Shown: piece after piece, positions 43,774 through 53,196 of the stretch
Numbering within the stretch: the stretch's first letter is position 1
Layout of the letters: every line of letters starts with the position of its first letter
NCBI RefSeq assembly: GCF_003026395.1
Contig: NZ_PYOO01000008.1
Span: forward strand, 103,201-167,200
Direction of reading: 5' to 3'
DNA length: 64,000 nt
Source of the DNA: Photobacterium iliopiscarium
GTDB taxonomy: Bacteria; Pseudomonadota; Gammaproteobacteria; Enterobacterales; Vibrionaceae
Position numbers and translations under genes: made by a program
Notes under the pieces: model-generated
The model's input: the letters and a program-made list of their open reading frames with translations, nothing else
Databases searched by the model: none
What the model was told of the DNA's origin: nothing

Positions 43774-44103
43774 ATGGCTAAAGTCCCTATTTCACAATTA
43801 TTTCATACCTTTGAGCGCACACTGTCCGTTATGATGGTTGGTGAGGCAATAGAAGCGAGAACATTTAAAAAAGATCGCGGTATTGTGGTGTTAAAACAAG
43901 ATGCAGAATATTTTGTGTTTAAGCAATTTGGTTTTGATTCTCAAACATTGACCCTTAATAGAGCAAGCTTACTGAAACAACTTAAGAAGTCGATTGCAAA
44001 AGAGTTTCCACGTAGCAACATGGCATGGATTGTTCATTGTGAAGGGATTAGTTCTATTGATCTGTTGGTTTCAACACAAAATTTTCAGCCAAGTTTATTT
44101 TAA
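43774..44103 (+). CDS. small basic protein of unknown function
   Basis: About 109 residues from the ATG at 43774; the frame also opens at 43762. I do not recognise it. It is soluble and basic, with alternating strand-like segments (RGIVVLKQDAEYFVFKQFGF) and a Lys-rich helix (RASLLKQLKKSIAKEFPRS). There is no strong ribosome site at any candidate start. Codon use is similar to neighbours. It lies between divergent VanZ and convergent EEP lipoprotein genes, with no informative context. Confidence 0.55.
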   Translation: MAKVPISQLFHTFERTLSVMMVGEAIEARTFKKDRGIVVLKQDAEYFVFKQFGFDSQTLTLNRASLLKQLKKSIAKEFPRSNMAWIVHCEGISSIDLLVSTQNFQPSLF

Positions 44104-44169
44104 ATAAAAAGACGCTAAACCCTAAAGATTAAGCGCCTGAGTGACTTTATTGCATAGAGAATGATAGAT

Positions 44170-45552
44170 TTATAACGTTGCTTTTATCCATACCATACGG
44201 TGATCAGAAGAAACGTCTTTTCCTTTGCCTTTTTTACCAATTCGCTCGTCGTTTACCAGTAAGCGACCTAGCTCACCATTAGCAGGCCAATATACGCCAG
44301 AGTCAATGATACGTAGGTTATGAGAAGGAATAGCATGATCGACTTGTAAACCAAAGTTACTGGTTAAACGATTTGGATAGGGGTTATCTTGGCGACATTC
44401 TTTATCAGCATAGCAAGTTTCAGCCCCTAAACTTGTTGGCGTTAATGCGCCATCACTTGCCTGTTGGTTAACACGATGATGCATTAATAAGCTTTCAATG
44501 GTTTGACGATAGCCGTCACCAGCATATGGGTCTGCATTTAAATCGCCAACAATCACAAATTGCTCATCTTCCGCAAGGCCACCCGTTGTGCCTTTATCAT
44601 CATAAATGAAGTCACCATTGGTGATGTAATTATTCCAAAATTGAATTTCATCACGGTTCTTCATTTTATTATTTTGAGACACAGTATCAAACACGGGCGG
44701 TGTCGGGTGTGACATCAGAATATGAATAGTTTGATCACCATTAGCGGTTGGAATAATGATAGGAGCATCTACGTGATTTTTTGATGATAAGCGCAGTTGT
44801 TCCCATTCATTAGCGGTGTACCATTTATCACCACATGCCATACCTTCTGGAATTGGGTTTTTGGCATCATTACAATTTGTGATAACAGGATTTTCAGCTG
44901 ACGGAAGATCTTTCCACTTAAATGTTTGGAATGTACGCGTTTTTGCAGTATCAATTTTATATTGAGACATCAATGAGAAGCCATATTGGCCATGATATAT
45001 TCCAAAGCCCCAAGCATCATTAGGACCTGAATTTACTTTGCCATCATTATTGAGGTCTAATCCACTCATTAAGCCAGTGTTAGTGGCATAACTTTCAAAG
45101 AAGGGGTACTTAATGGGTTCTAATGTATCGCCACCAGTAATGCTGTTAGGACTTTGTCCAATGGATAAATAATTATCTTGGAAGCCAGTAAGTGCTGCTG
45201 TATTTTCACCTGTTCCATCATTATTGAATTCAGCTAATAAAATAATATTAGGACGTTTTGTTTGAATGATGGCAGCGACATTACGAATTTGAATGATTTT
45301 AAGTGCTTTTTCTGTTTGAGCACTATTCAGTGTCTTGGCGTTAAAACCATCTACTAATGTTTGTTGCTCTGTTGGTGATGTTTGCATTTCATCAACCAGT
45401 TGTTCAAAACTGTTACGATCAAACGAAAGATTAAATGTTGCGATAGTGACATCGTTGGCAATGGGTGTAATGTCATTAGAATTTTGACTATTACACCCAC
45501 CTAATAATGCTGAAGTAATGGCAATCGCAGCAAGACGTTTAATTAATTTCAT
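44170..45552 (-). CDS. endonuclease/exonuclease/phosphatase-family lipoprotein
   Basis: This 460-residue lipoprotein has a signal sequence with lipobox LLGGC (Cys20), so it should be anchored in the outer or inner membrane facing the periplasm or surface. The EEP fold is recognisable: TIATFNLSFDR, ILLAEFNNDG (catalytic Glu), IIIPTANGDQTIHILMSHPT, VIVGDLNADPYAGDGYRQ and the terminal SSDHRMVW. Large secreted EEP enzymes include nucleases and phosphatases that may scavenge phosphate or DNA; the substrate is unknown. It includes an EF-hand-like DLNNDGKVNSGPND segment, a possible calcium site. It is probably monocistronic. Confidence 0.85.
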   Translation of the reverse strand: MKLIKRLAAIAITSALLGGCNSQNSNDITPIANDVTIATFNLSFDRNSFEQLVDEMQTSPTEQQTLVDGFNAKTLNSAQTEKALKIIQIRNVAAIIQTKRPNIILLAEFNNDGTGENTAALTGFQDNYLSIGQSPNSITGGDTLEPIKYPFFESYATNTGLMSGLDLNNDGKVNSGPNDAWGFGIYHGQYGFSLMSQYKIDTAKTRTFQTFKWKDLPSAENPVITNCNDAKNPIPEGMACGDKWYTANEWEQLRLSSKNHVDAPIIIPTANGDQTIHILMSHPTPPVFDTVSQNNKMKNRDEIQFWNNYITNGDFIYDDKGTTGGLAEDEQFVIVGDLNADPYAGDGYRQTIESLLMHHRVNQQASDGALTPTSLGAETCYADKECRQDNPYPNRLTSNFGLQVDHAIPSHNLRIIDSGVYWPANGELGRLLVNDERIGKKGKGKDVSSDHRMVWIKATL

Positions 45553-45716
45553 AAATAATCTCAGTAATTTAGCAACAAACTGTTCATTGAATGGTTTGAA
45601 GTATACTGATGGATTTATTAATAATAGTGATCGCTATAGCACTTCCCTGCAATTAATACGCATGTAGTATAAGATAATTAATAACTCTGGAACTAAGATC
45701 AAAATAAGATGAAGTG

Positions 45717-46250
45717 TTATTTATTATTGGTTAAGTTATTAACGATATTTATTAATGCGGTGTTGATGTCACTATTGGTTATTTTTCCAATACCAAGATC
45801 AAAATTATCATAAAAACTTGGAATAGAGAGTGATGCCTTTACATTGCCATTGAAGTAAGGCGCTGAATTAACCGCCGTTGCTAAAACACTACTCGCACCA
45901 CCAGGGCCTGGTGATGTGGCAAGTAATAGCATTGGTTTGTTTTGGTAAACTTTAGGTTCGATGCGTGACGCCCAATCAAACAGGTTTTTATATGCGGCGG
46001 TGTATGAGCCATTATGTTCTGCAAAAGAGATAATGACAGCATCGGCTTGAGCAATACGATTTAAGAAGTCTTGTGCTAGCGCGGGAATACCTGTTTCTGT
46101 TTCACGATCAATACTATAAAGCGGCATTTCAAAATCGTTAATATCTAAAACATCAATATCAGCCCCTGTTGCTAATGATGCAGCGTACGTAGCAATGTGT
46201 TTATTAATTGATTGACGGCTATTGCTTGCTGCAAAAGTAAGTAATTTCAT
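45717..46250 (-). CDS. NAD(P)H-dependent FMN reductase family protein
   Basis: This 177-residue flavodoxin-like protein has the N-terminal phosphate-binding loop ASNSRQSINKHIATYAA and the FMN-binding segments ISFAEHNGSYTAAYKNLFDW and LLATSPGPGGASSVL. It belongs to the azoreductase/ChrR-type NADPH-dependent FMN reductases. It is divergent from the LysR gene at 46387 across 136 bp, so that regulator probably controls it. The physiological acceptor may be quinones. Confidence 0.88.
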   Translation of the reverse strand: MKLLTFAASNSRQSINKHIATYAASLATGADIDVLDINDFEMPLYSIDRETETGIPALAQDFLNRIAQADAVIISFAEHNGSYTAAYKNLFDWASRIEPKVYQNKPMLLLATSPGPGGASSVLATAVNSAPYFNGNVKASLSIPSFYDNFDLGIGKITNSDINTALINIVNNLTNNK

Positions 46251-46386
46251 TTGGGATCCTTTATAACGTACGCTACGTTTTTATGGGTAATTAAGAAAAA
46301 GTAATAAATGCCTTGATTGCGTGAATTAAGTGTATATTAATAACTAAATATAATTAATGCCTTAAAAGTGTTTTAACTATTTCCAT

Positions 46387-47286
46387 ATGACTAATAATAA
46401 ACTATTTGATGGTATCGTCGTTTTTGTTCAAGTTATCAAAAGCGGTGGTTTTGGTGCCGCCGCTGAGGTTTTAGGACATTCGAATTCTTATATAAGCAAA
46501 GAGATTAATAAGCTTGAATCTCGACTTGGTGTACGGTTGTTGAATCGTACAACACGATCAGTTGCGCTAACCCCAGAAGGAGACGTGTATTACCAAGAGT
46601 GTTTGCAGTTGGTTATGGATGCAGAACAAGCGCTTGGATTGATGTCGCAAAATAGCTTGAATCCGAAAGGTTTACTTAAAATAAGTTGTCCGGTGTGGTT
46701 GGGTTCTCAATATTTACAACAGGTATTTAGTGAATATTTAACGCTATACCCAGACATGCAGTTAGATATTGATTTAAGTGATAAGACGGTCGATGTTGTT
46801 GCTGATGGATATGATCTTGTTATTCGTGCTTCAGCGACGTTAGCGGAATCAAGTTTAATTTGTAAGCGGTTATTTAGTTGTAATATTCATACCGTGGCAT
46901 CGCCTGAATATTTACGACAACATGGTTTTCCAAAGCATCCTTCTGAATTACAACACCATCATTGTCTTTGCTACAGTAATTTAAAACATGCCGATCGTTG
47001 GCAATATACAGATGCAGAAAATAAAGTTTTTAATGTTGATGTTCAACAAAAGTTACGATGTAACAATACGCCGATGACGGTCGCGATGGCTGTTGATGGC
47101 ATGGGGATCTGCCATGTACCAACGTTTTATATCGAATCACAGTTACAACGTGATGAGTTAACGATATTGTTTCCTGAGTTTGATAAGACATTAGTGAATG
47201 TGTATGTGGTTTATCCTAGCCGTAAGCATTTATCAGCAAAGGTGAGACGATTCATTGACTTATTAGAACGTAGAATGAGTAAGTAG
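46387..47286 (+). CDS. LysR-family transcriptional regulator
   Basis: This 299-residue LysR regulator has an N-terminal helix-turn-helix (GGFGAAAEVLGHSNSYISKE and LGVRLLNRTTRSVALTPEG) and an effector domain from about residue 88. It is divergently transcribed from the FMN reductase gene, the usual LysR target arrangement. It resembles the regulator at 28672 in subgroup (shared LNRxTRS motif) but is not a close copy. The effector is unknown. Confidence 0.9.
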   Translation: MTNNKLFDGIVVFVQVIKSGGFGAAAEVLGHSNSYISKEINKLESRLGVRLLNRTTRSVALTPEGDVYYQECLQLVMDAEQALGLMSQNSLNPKGLLKISCPVWLGSQYLQQVFSEYLTLYPDMQLDIDLSDKTVDVVADGYDLVIRASATLAESSLICKRLFSCNIHTVASPEYLRQHGFPKHPSELQHHHCLCYSNLKHADRWQYTDAENKVFNVDVQQKLRCNNTPMTVAMAVDGMGICHVPTFYIESQLQRDELTILFPEFDKTLVNVYVVYPSRKHLSAKVRRFIDLLERRMSK

Positions 47287-47424
47287 CTTTGTTTTCCATA
47301 TTTTGACGTAAACTTTTACATTTTTCGTCTTTTATTTTTACGGTTTAGTGATATTTTCTAGTTATTAATAAGTTCAGCTGTATATTATTTTAGAATAGTA
47401 AATTTTAGGGAATGGATAACCATA

Positions 47425-47949
47425 ATGAATAATGAAATTCGTCTTCGTGCTTTAGAACAAACTGATTTACGTTTTATTCATCAACTAAACAATAACCGCG
47501 CCATTATGTCATATTGGTTTGAAGAGCCGTATGAGTCATTTTATGAGCTAGAAGAGCTGTACCGTAAGCATATTCACGACAGCACTGAGCGACGTTTTAT
47601 TGCTGAAAATAATGATAAAGAGTCAATTGGTCTGGTTGAATTAGTTGAAATTAACAGTATTCACCGCAGTGCAGAATTTCAGATTATTATTGCGCCTGAT
47701 TTTCAAGGTAATGGTTATGCGCGCGCACTAATTAATCGTGCGTTGAATTACGCCTTTACTATTTTGAATCTACATAAAGTCTATTTGCATGTAGCAACAG
47801 CAAATGAAAAAGCCATTTATTTATATGAAGAATGTGGTTTTATTGAAGAAGGTCATTTAGTTAAAGAGATCTTTATTGATGGCCAATATACTGATGTAAA
47901 ACGGATGTACATGCTTCAGGATGAGTACCTTTCAAGTCGTAATAAGTAA
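47425..47949 (+). CDS. speG: spermidine N1-acetyltransferase
   Basis: This 174-residue GNAT enzyme acetylates spermidine and spermine with acetyl-CoA. It closely follows Vibrio cholerae SpeG throughout: LRALEQTDLRFIHQLNNNR, YWFEEPYESFYELEELY, HRSAEFQIIIAPDFQGNGYA (acetyl-CoA-binding loop) and LYEECGFIEEGHL. The acidic residues forming the allosteric polyamine site in the EEPYESF region are retained. AGGGAATGGATAACC precedes the start. It ends at a strong terminator. Confidence 0.95.
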   Translation: MNNEIRLRALEQTDLRFIHQLNNNRAIMSYWFEEPYESFYELEELYRKHIHDSTERRFIAENNDKESIGLVELVEINSIHRSAEFQIIIAPDFQGNGYARALINRALNYAFTILNLHKVYLHVATANEKAIYLYEECGFIEEGHLVKEIFIDGQYTDVKRMYMLQDEYLSSRNK

Positions 47950-47956
47950 TTTTCAT

Positions 47957-47990
47957 CCCCCAGAGATCGCAATGCTGTCTGGGGGATTTA
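47957..47990 (+). terminator. terminator after speG
   Basis: CCCCCAGA and TCTGGGGG form a perfect GC-rich stem around a 13-base loop, followed by a moderately T-rich ATTTATATT. Confidence 0.8.
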
Positions 47991-48015
47991 TATTAATGGT
48001 TGCATGTTAGTAAGG

Positions 48016-48675
48016 TTATACTGTTTCGTAATAAGATGATGGCGTTGAAGCTTCTGATTGCCATAATGTTTTCTTTTTCATGACTTGTGAAAAGATAGGA
48101 TCTTGGTAATGCTGCTCTAGCCAAGCTTTTAATTTAGGGTAGGGCGCGTGGCGAAACCACTGCCGTTCAACATGAGAAAATTGACGAATAAAGGGTAAAA
48201 TAGCGTAGTCGGCTAAACTGGGATGATCACACATAAAAAAGCGGTGTTTATTTAATCTTAGTTCAAGATCATCAAGAAACGACTGACATAAATTACGGTA
48301 GATCATACTATCTGAATTATGATATCGAATATCGGCTTTGTAATGTTCTAATGCTGCAATGTATTTACAATCATTACGTGCAATAAGATTGATCATATCT
48401 GTGAACAAATGCGTACTATCGGCTAATAATAAATTGTGCGGATCATGCTGATTTAACGCCCACACCATAATAGATAAACTTTCATCAATATAATCACCAT
48501 TACTTAATACTAATAGCGGAACGGTACCTTTAGGGGTAATGCTAAGCATCTCCGCGGGTTTGTCTGTGAGTGAAATGTCACGTATGTCTATCTCTTGTTC
48601 GGCTAGGCGTAGACCTAACCGCGCTCTAATGGCATAGGGGCATTGACGTAATGTGTAAAGTATTGGTAGCGTCAT
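48016..48675 (-). CDS. glutathione S-transferase-family protein
   Basis: About 219 residues from the ATG at 48675, chosen because CGGAGGG stands just upstream; the frame continues to 48870 without coding character. The N-terminal thioredoxin-like domain starts LPILYTLRQCPYAIRARLGL, with Cys in the CPYA active-site position. GTVPLLVLSNGDYIDESLSI contains the cis-Pro and the glutathione gamma-Glu contact. A helical C-terminal domain follows. It shares a 214-bp divergent promoter region with the reductive dehalogenase operon, which may indicate a joint role in handling halogenated compounds, but this is only positional. Confidence 0.88.
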   Translation of the reverse strand: MTLPILYTLRQCPYAIRARLGLRLAEQEIDIRDISLTDKPAEMLSITPKGTVPLLVLSNGDYIDESLSIMVWALNQHDPHNLLLADSTHLFTDMINLIARNDCKYIAALEHYKADIRYHNSDSMIYRNLCQSFLDDLELRLNKHRFFMCDHPSLADYAILPFIRQFSHVERQWFRHAPYPKLKAWLEQHYQDPIFSQVMKKKTLWQSEASTPSSYYETV

Positions 48676-48889
48676 TTTATCCCTCCGAAAAATTCCGTCC
48701 TTAATGTGATTAAGTTTAGTGCAAATTCGACTAAATGATAAATTAGCACCATTTTTATCTAAATAGTGTGATGTTAGGTTATGAAACGTCACATTTGTAT
48801 CGGTTTCTGTCCATAAATAACCTGTTGACCATTTAGTTAATAAATATCCTAGAGCAATAAATTGCAACATATCTTAGGACGTTTACTTA

Positions 48890-50434
48890 ATGAAAGATGA
48901 CCATTCAAATACGCCTCCACCGGAAAGCTTATCTCGACGTAATTTTCTTAAATTTACAGGGGCTGCTGCTGCGACGGTATCTGTTGGAGCCGCAGCGGGT
49001 GCTGGTTTTCAATTGGGACGAGATCCTGATAGTTATGTAGGTTGGGGACGAACCGAAGAAGGCAAAGATATGTTTTTTGATCGTACGCCTTTTGTGGTTG
49101 ATTATCCGCCAACATTTCGTGTTGTAGGTACAATTGAACGCCCTGAGTGGGCATCACATCTTTTTAATCGAACCGGGTGTTTCCGTGATGCATTTATCTC
49201 TGGTTGGACCCCTGATATGGGGATTGAAACCTTTCCTGATGTGCGAATTCGTGAGTATTACAAAGATATACCTGACCGCTTTGATGAGATGTTAAGGGCT
49301 TTTAGAGAAAACGACATTCGTGAACAGAACATTGAGCGTATTCGTGATCAATTAGCCATTGGTTGGGCATATGATGCCGCACATGAAAAAGCCGCATACG
49401 GAACCCATAAACATCCGGTTAATTTCCCCATTAAACCTGAAGGTCCACCTGAAGTCGCAGATTATTATTTTGTAGATAAAGAACGCAAAAAACTGGAATT
49501 TAAATCGCCTACACATGCATCAGAACTTATTAAAACGATGGCACATCAATTTGGTGCTAGCCTCGTGGGTATTACTGGTGTTCATGAAGAATTTATATTT
49601 AAAAATATGATGCGTGGCGTTGACTCGTGGGGCGATGAAATACCTAAACACTGGAAGTCAATTGTTGTTATTGGTATTCCGATGAACTGGGATCCGATGT
49701 ATTCCGCGATTGGTTATTCAACGTCTTATGATGCTTATCATAAATGTCGTTTAGCGATTGGAAAACTACAAATATTTTTAGGTGAATTAGGTTATGCCTC
49801 TCGTTGTCAGGTTCCTGGTAATGATTATGAAATGACAATCCCTCCTCTAGGCGTTATGGCTGGACTGGGTGAAGCTAGTCGTAATGGTACATTGATGACC
49901 CCTGAATTAGGTACTAATGTCCGTTTAGCTGCGCTTGTTACTGAAATTGATTTAGAGATTGATATGCCAGTTGATCTTGGTATGCAACATTTTTGTCGTG
50001 ATTGTAAAATATGTGCAACCAGTTGTCCCTCAGGATCGATCTCATTATCCGATGATCCTGATACGGTGATTCGTGGTTTTAAACGTTACGATTTCAATCA
50101 AGATAGTTGTTATCGAATGTGGCAAAGTGGCCCCACACCAGGGGCTATGGGATGTCGAGCATGTATTTCAGTCTGTCCTTATACGCGTAAAAATAACTGG
50201 ATCCACACCATTGTCCGTGAAGCTGATCCTCGCGATAAAACAGGGTTAACACGTAAAGCGTTATTAGCAATGCAACATAATATGTTTTATTACCCCGAAG
50301 CTGAAGCGTATCACGGGGATTGGAACGGTGGTCATCTTGCAAGTTATCATCAACCACCCAAATGGATGCGGACTGAAAACTATTTTACTGTAGATAAAAC
50401 ATGGCAATACGATGGTAATGGGGAGGGATTCTAA
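48890..50434 (+). CDS. rdhA: reductive dehalogenase catalytic subunit (corrinoid/Fe-S)
   Basis: This 514-residue protein has a textbook Tat signal (SRRNFLKF, Arg16-Arg17) and a hydrophobic stretch to about 45, so it is exported folded. The core includes the RDH signature PPLGVMAGLGEASRNGTLMT. Two Fe-S motifs follow: Cys369-xx-Cys372-xx-Cys375-xxx-Cys379-Pro, and Cys407 with Cys422-xx-Cys425-xxx-Cys429-Pro. RdhA enzymes use a base-off cobamide to remove halide from organohalides, often brominated phenols in marine bacteria. The rdhB gene overlaps the stop by one base, confirming an operon. The substrate is unknown. Confidence 0.93.
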   Translation: MKDDHSNTPPPESLSRRNFLKFTGAAAATVSVGAAAGAGFQLGRDPDSYVGWGRTEEGKDMFFDRTPFVVDYPPTFRVVGTIERPEWASHLFNRTGCFRDAFISGWTPDMGIETFPDVRIREYYKDIPDRFDEMLRAFRENDIREQNIERIRDQLAIGWAYDAAHEKAAYGTHKHPVNFPIKPEGPPEVADYYFVDKERKKLEFKSPTHASELIKTMAHQFGASLVGITGVHEEFIFKNMMRGVDSWGDEIPKHWKSIVVIGIPMNWDPMYSAIGYSTSYDAYHKCRLAIGKLQIFLGELGYASRCQVPGNDYEMTIPPLGVMAGLGEASRNGTLMTPELGTNVRLAALVTEIDLEIDMPVDLGMQHFCRDCKICATSCPSGSISLSDDPDTVIRGFKRYDFNQDSCYRMWQSGPTPGAMGCRACISVCPYTRKNNWIHTIVREADPRDKTGLTRKALLAMQHNMFYYPEAEAYHGDWNGGHLASYHQPPKWMRTENYFTVDKTWQYDGNGEGF

Positions 50435-50745
50435 TGTTTCCACAAGCAACTATTTTAGATCCATTATTTTGGATGGGATTGGGTGCGTTACAGCTTTTCT
50501 TGTTTTGGAATGCGCGTTATTGGGCGAAATCATTACGATTAAAAATGAATGGTTGGAAGTGGTCTGCCGTCATTGGCTGGTGGTTTTCTTTCTTGTTAAC
50601 CATTGCTGGTGCATTCACATTATTAGGTGAAAATGAAGGCAATGCGGGTTGGTATTTTCTCGGTGTTGTGGGTACAGGTTTAGTGATTATTGGCTTTAGT
50701 CTTGCTGCTTTTTTAATTTGGCTGCGTGATCGTCAAGTGCAATAG
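50434..50745 (+). CDS. rdhB: reductive dehalogenase membrane anchor
   Basis: This 103-residue, very hydrophobic protein has three predicted membrane helices (about 8-25, 42-62 and 72-95), as in RdhB anchors that hold RdhA at the periplasmic face of the inner membrane. Its ATG overlaps the rdhA stop (TAATG), and GGGAGGG precedes it, so translation is coupled. The family is poorly conserved; the call rests on size, topology and position. Confidence 0.85.
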   Translation: MFPQATILDPLFWMGLGALQLFLFWNARYWAKSLRLKMNGWKWSAVIGWWFSFLLTIAGAFTLLGENEGNAGWYFLGVVGTGLVIIGFSLAAFLIWLRDRQVQ

Positions 50746-50807
50746 TTATTGTGTTTAAAAAGGAGGGTGGTTAACGCTCTTCTTTTGCTATTTATATTGA
50801 GAAAATT

Positions 50808-51959
50808 ATGCAACTTTCCCCCAAAACACACCAAAAAATAATGGATCTCTGTCAATTATGTCTTGAGGTTTTTAAACAGCCTTTAGATGGTGCTGCTGTA
50901 GTAGCAGCAGTAGCCTTACACGCTGATCAATTATTATCCGTTCGTGTCTTTGAATCTCAAGTACATCAAGATGTTAATTTATTCAGTTGGTTAGAGCATC
51001 AAGCATTACAAACAGAGATTAATCATTGGCTCACTGAGAATGACATTAATGGATTAGGTAATCAATTTTCTACGATGGCCCAACAAAAACAATTTATTCG
51101 AGGTTTGATTCAATTAGGCTTAGCTGAATCAGCATTATCGTGTATTGGACGCGGGCAACAACGTAAGGATGATAACCAATTAATGTTGCTTCGTGGGTTA
51201 GCGATGTCAGCTATGGGTATGCCAGAAGCTGCCGCTGAGTGTTTCCAAACTGTGGCGTTAATTGCAACAGAGGATCATCAAGCCTATTTTTATTTAGCCA
51301 ATGAATATATGAAATTAGGCAAGCATGCATTAGCGCTAAAAGCGTTTGATGATGCTATTGCTTGCCGTCCTGATTTACCTGGAGCATGGCACAATAAAGG
51401 CATCACTTATTATCAATTAGAAAATTTTGAACAAGCTATCCCATTGTTTGAAAAAGCAACAATCCTTGCGCCTGATAATATAGGTAGTTGGATTAATCTC
51501 AGTAAATGTTATCTTGCGATTAAACAGCCACAAACGGCATTATTAACATTAAAAAACGCAATAATTTTGCACGAAAATCACCCTGAATTAGATAAAACAA
51601 TCGGAATTATTTATAAACAACTGGGTGATGATGATTCTGCTATTTATCATTTAAATAGTGCAATAAATAAAACGCCTAATGAGATTGAGTTATATCAAGT
51701 TCGTGCTGAAGTATTAATGAAGTTAAAGAATTATGACTTAGCTTTAGCCGATATTGAATTTTTGAATACCATAGAACCTTATGATAGTGAGTGTTGCTGT
51801 TTGAAATTTGAAGCGCTATTTGCACTTCAACGGTATAGAGAGGCTGAAAGTTGTTTTTATTTCTTAGTGGGAATTAATCCTCTTGCTTATAGTCGTTATG
51901 AGCAAGAATTGAATACTATTCGACAACATTTACAGATCCCAAGCTGTCAGAAATTATAA
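50808..51959 (+). CDS. TPR-repeat protein within the rdh operon
   Basis: This 383-residue cytoplasmic protein is made largely of tetratricopeptide repeats: from about residue 130 at least six 34-residue helical pairs are visible (AYFYLANEYMKLGKHALALKAFDDAIACRP and GAWHNKGITYYQLENFEQAI, in parts). The first 120 residues are helical without clear repeats. No signal peptide is present. TPR proteins mediate protein-protein contacts, so a chaperone role for RdhA maturation or Tat export is plausible, but dedicated RdhT trigger-factor-like chaperones are of a different fold. It lies between rdhB and the rdhC-like gene with short gaps. Confidence 0.85.
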   Translation: MQLSPKTHQKIMDLCQLCLEVFKQPLDGAAVVAAVALHADQLLSVRVFESQVHQDVNLFSWLEHQALQTEINHWLTENDINGLGNQFSTMAQQKQFIRGLIQLGLAESALSCIGRGQQRKDDNQLMLLRGLAMSAMGMPEAAAECFQTVALIATEDHQAYFYLANEYMKLGKHALALKAFDDAIACRPDLPGAWHNKGITYYQLENFEQAIPLFEKATILAPDNIGSWINLSKCYLAIKQPQTALLTLKNAIILHENHPELDKTIGIIYKQLGDDDSAIYHLNSAINKTPNEIELYQVRAEVLMKLKNYDLALADIEFLNTIEPYDSECCCLKFEALFALQRYREAESCFYFLVGINPLAYSRYEQELNTIRQHLQIPSCQKL

Positions 51960-51987
51960 TTAAAGTGAAATAAAACAAGGGCGTTTT

Positions 51988-53196
51988 ATGAATAAATCAC
52001 AACGGAATATCTTGGAAAAAACACTTGCGATAGTGACACTATTAGGCCTTGTATTAGCATGGGGGCTGGGCAGTTTACGGCAACAAGATCATATCACAAC
52101 ACAGTTAATGCAAGTCGTTCAGCAACCGATGTTATTTAATGAATTACAGCATGATGTCTGGGCTGCCAAACCTAAAAAAACGGCTGTAAAGAGTAATTTA
52201 ACAGACTATTTACTTTGGGTTGGGCGAGCTGAAAGTGTTGGCTATGGTGGTATGCTACAAACAATAATACAAGTTAACGAGAAACAGCAGATTAGTGGTA
52301 TAGCGATTATTCAAAGTGCTGAAACACCATCGTATCTTAAAGAAGTTATTAGTAATGGATTAATTGATAATTTCATTGATCAAAATGTCGCTAAACTAAA
52401 GCAACTCGATGGGATTACAGGTGCAACATTGACTAGTAATGCGATTAATCACTCGATCATACAAGCGGCAAAAAATATTGGTATAAATGTATTTAAGCTA
52501 CCTTTAACATTGCCCGAATCGACATTGATATTACCGCAAATTATTGATGGTATCGCATTGTTAATCTTTATCATTGCCATTGTTATTAATCGTCCCGCCT
52601 TTCCTCATAAAATTATTGCTAAACGTATTATGATGGGAGTTTCGATCATTGTTTTAGGGTTCTATGCTGCGGCACCTTATGGGGCAAATACACTTGGTTT
52701 TGTATTATCAGGTGTATGGTTAGATGGTATAGCCAGTTATACATCTTTATTGTTGTTGTTGGTAACTATTGGTTATTTATTAGTAACCAATAAAAATGTT
52801 TATTGTTCAACTGTTTGTCCTTTCGGTGCTACGCAAGAATGTATTGGTAAATTGAATAAAGCAAAAGCATGTAAACCAAAACATGACTTCTTTATTTGGT
52901 TTGCGAGGGGACTATTATGGTTTACTTTAATTCTAGGTTTATATTATCGTAATTCGGCCTCTTTTAGTTATGAACCGTTTGGAATGGCATTTAATATGAT
53001 TGGTACGCATTTTATATTCGTATTAACTATTTTGATTGTGCTAACGTCTTTATTTATTAATAAACCATGGTGTCAAACATTATGTCCAGTACATCACTTT
53101 ATTGAATATATTCGATTTATGAAAAAATGGATTAAAAATAGTGTAAAGCCTACTCGTTTCACAGAAAAAAAACGAGGTGAACGCCATGCGTCTTAA
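51988..53196 (+). CDS. rdhC: RdhC/NosR-like FMN-binding, Fe-S membrane protein
   Basis: This 402-residue protein starts with a membrane helix (about 12-30) and a periplasmic FMN-binding domain with the covalent-flavin motif TGATLTS (Thr149 the likely attachment site). About five more helices follow, then two cytoplasmic ferredoxin-like CX3CP motifs, CSTVCPFGATQEC (from Cys273) and CQTLCPVHH (Cys362, Cys366). This is the layout of RdhC, NosR and PceC. It probably passes electrons from the quinol pool to RdhA. It may instead have a maturation role. It overlaps the next small gene by 11 bp. Confidence 0.85.
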   Translation: MNKSQRNILEKTLAIVTLLGLVLAWGLGSLRQQDHITTQLMQVVQQPMLFNELQHDVWAAKPKKTAVKSNLTDYLLWVGRAESVGYGGMLQTIIQVNEKQQISGIAIIQSAETPSYLKEVISNGLIDNFIDQNVAKLKQLDGITGATLTSNAINHSIIQAAKNIGINVFKLPLTLPESTLILPQIIDGIALLIFIIAIVINRPAFPHKIIAKRIMMGVSIIVLGFYAAAPYGANTLGFVLSGVWLDGIASYTSLLLLLVTIGYLLVTNKNVYCSTVCPFGATQECIGKLNKAKACKPKHDFFIWFARGLLWFTLILGLYYRNSASFSYEPFGMAFNMIGTHFIFVLTILIVLTSLFINKPWCQTLCPVHHFIEYIRFMKKWIKNSVKPTRFTEKKRGERHAS

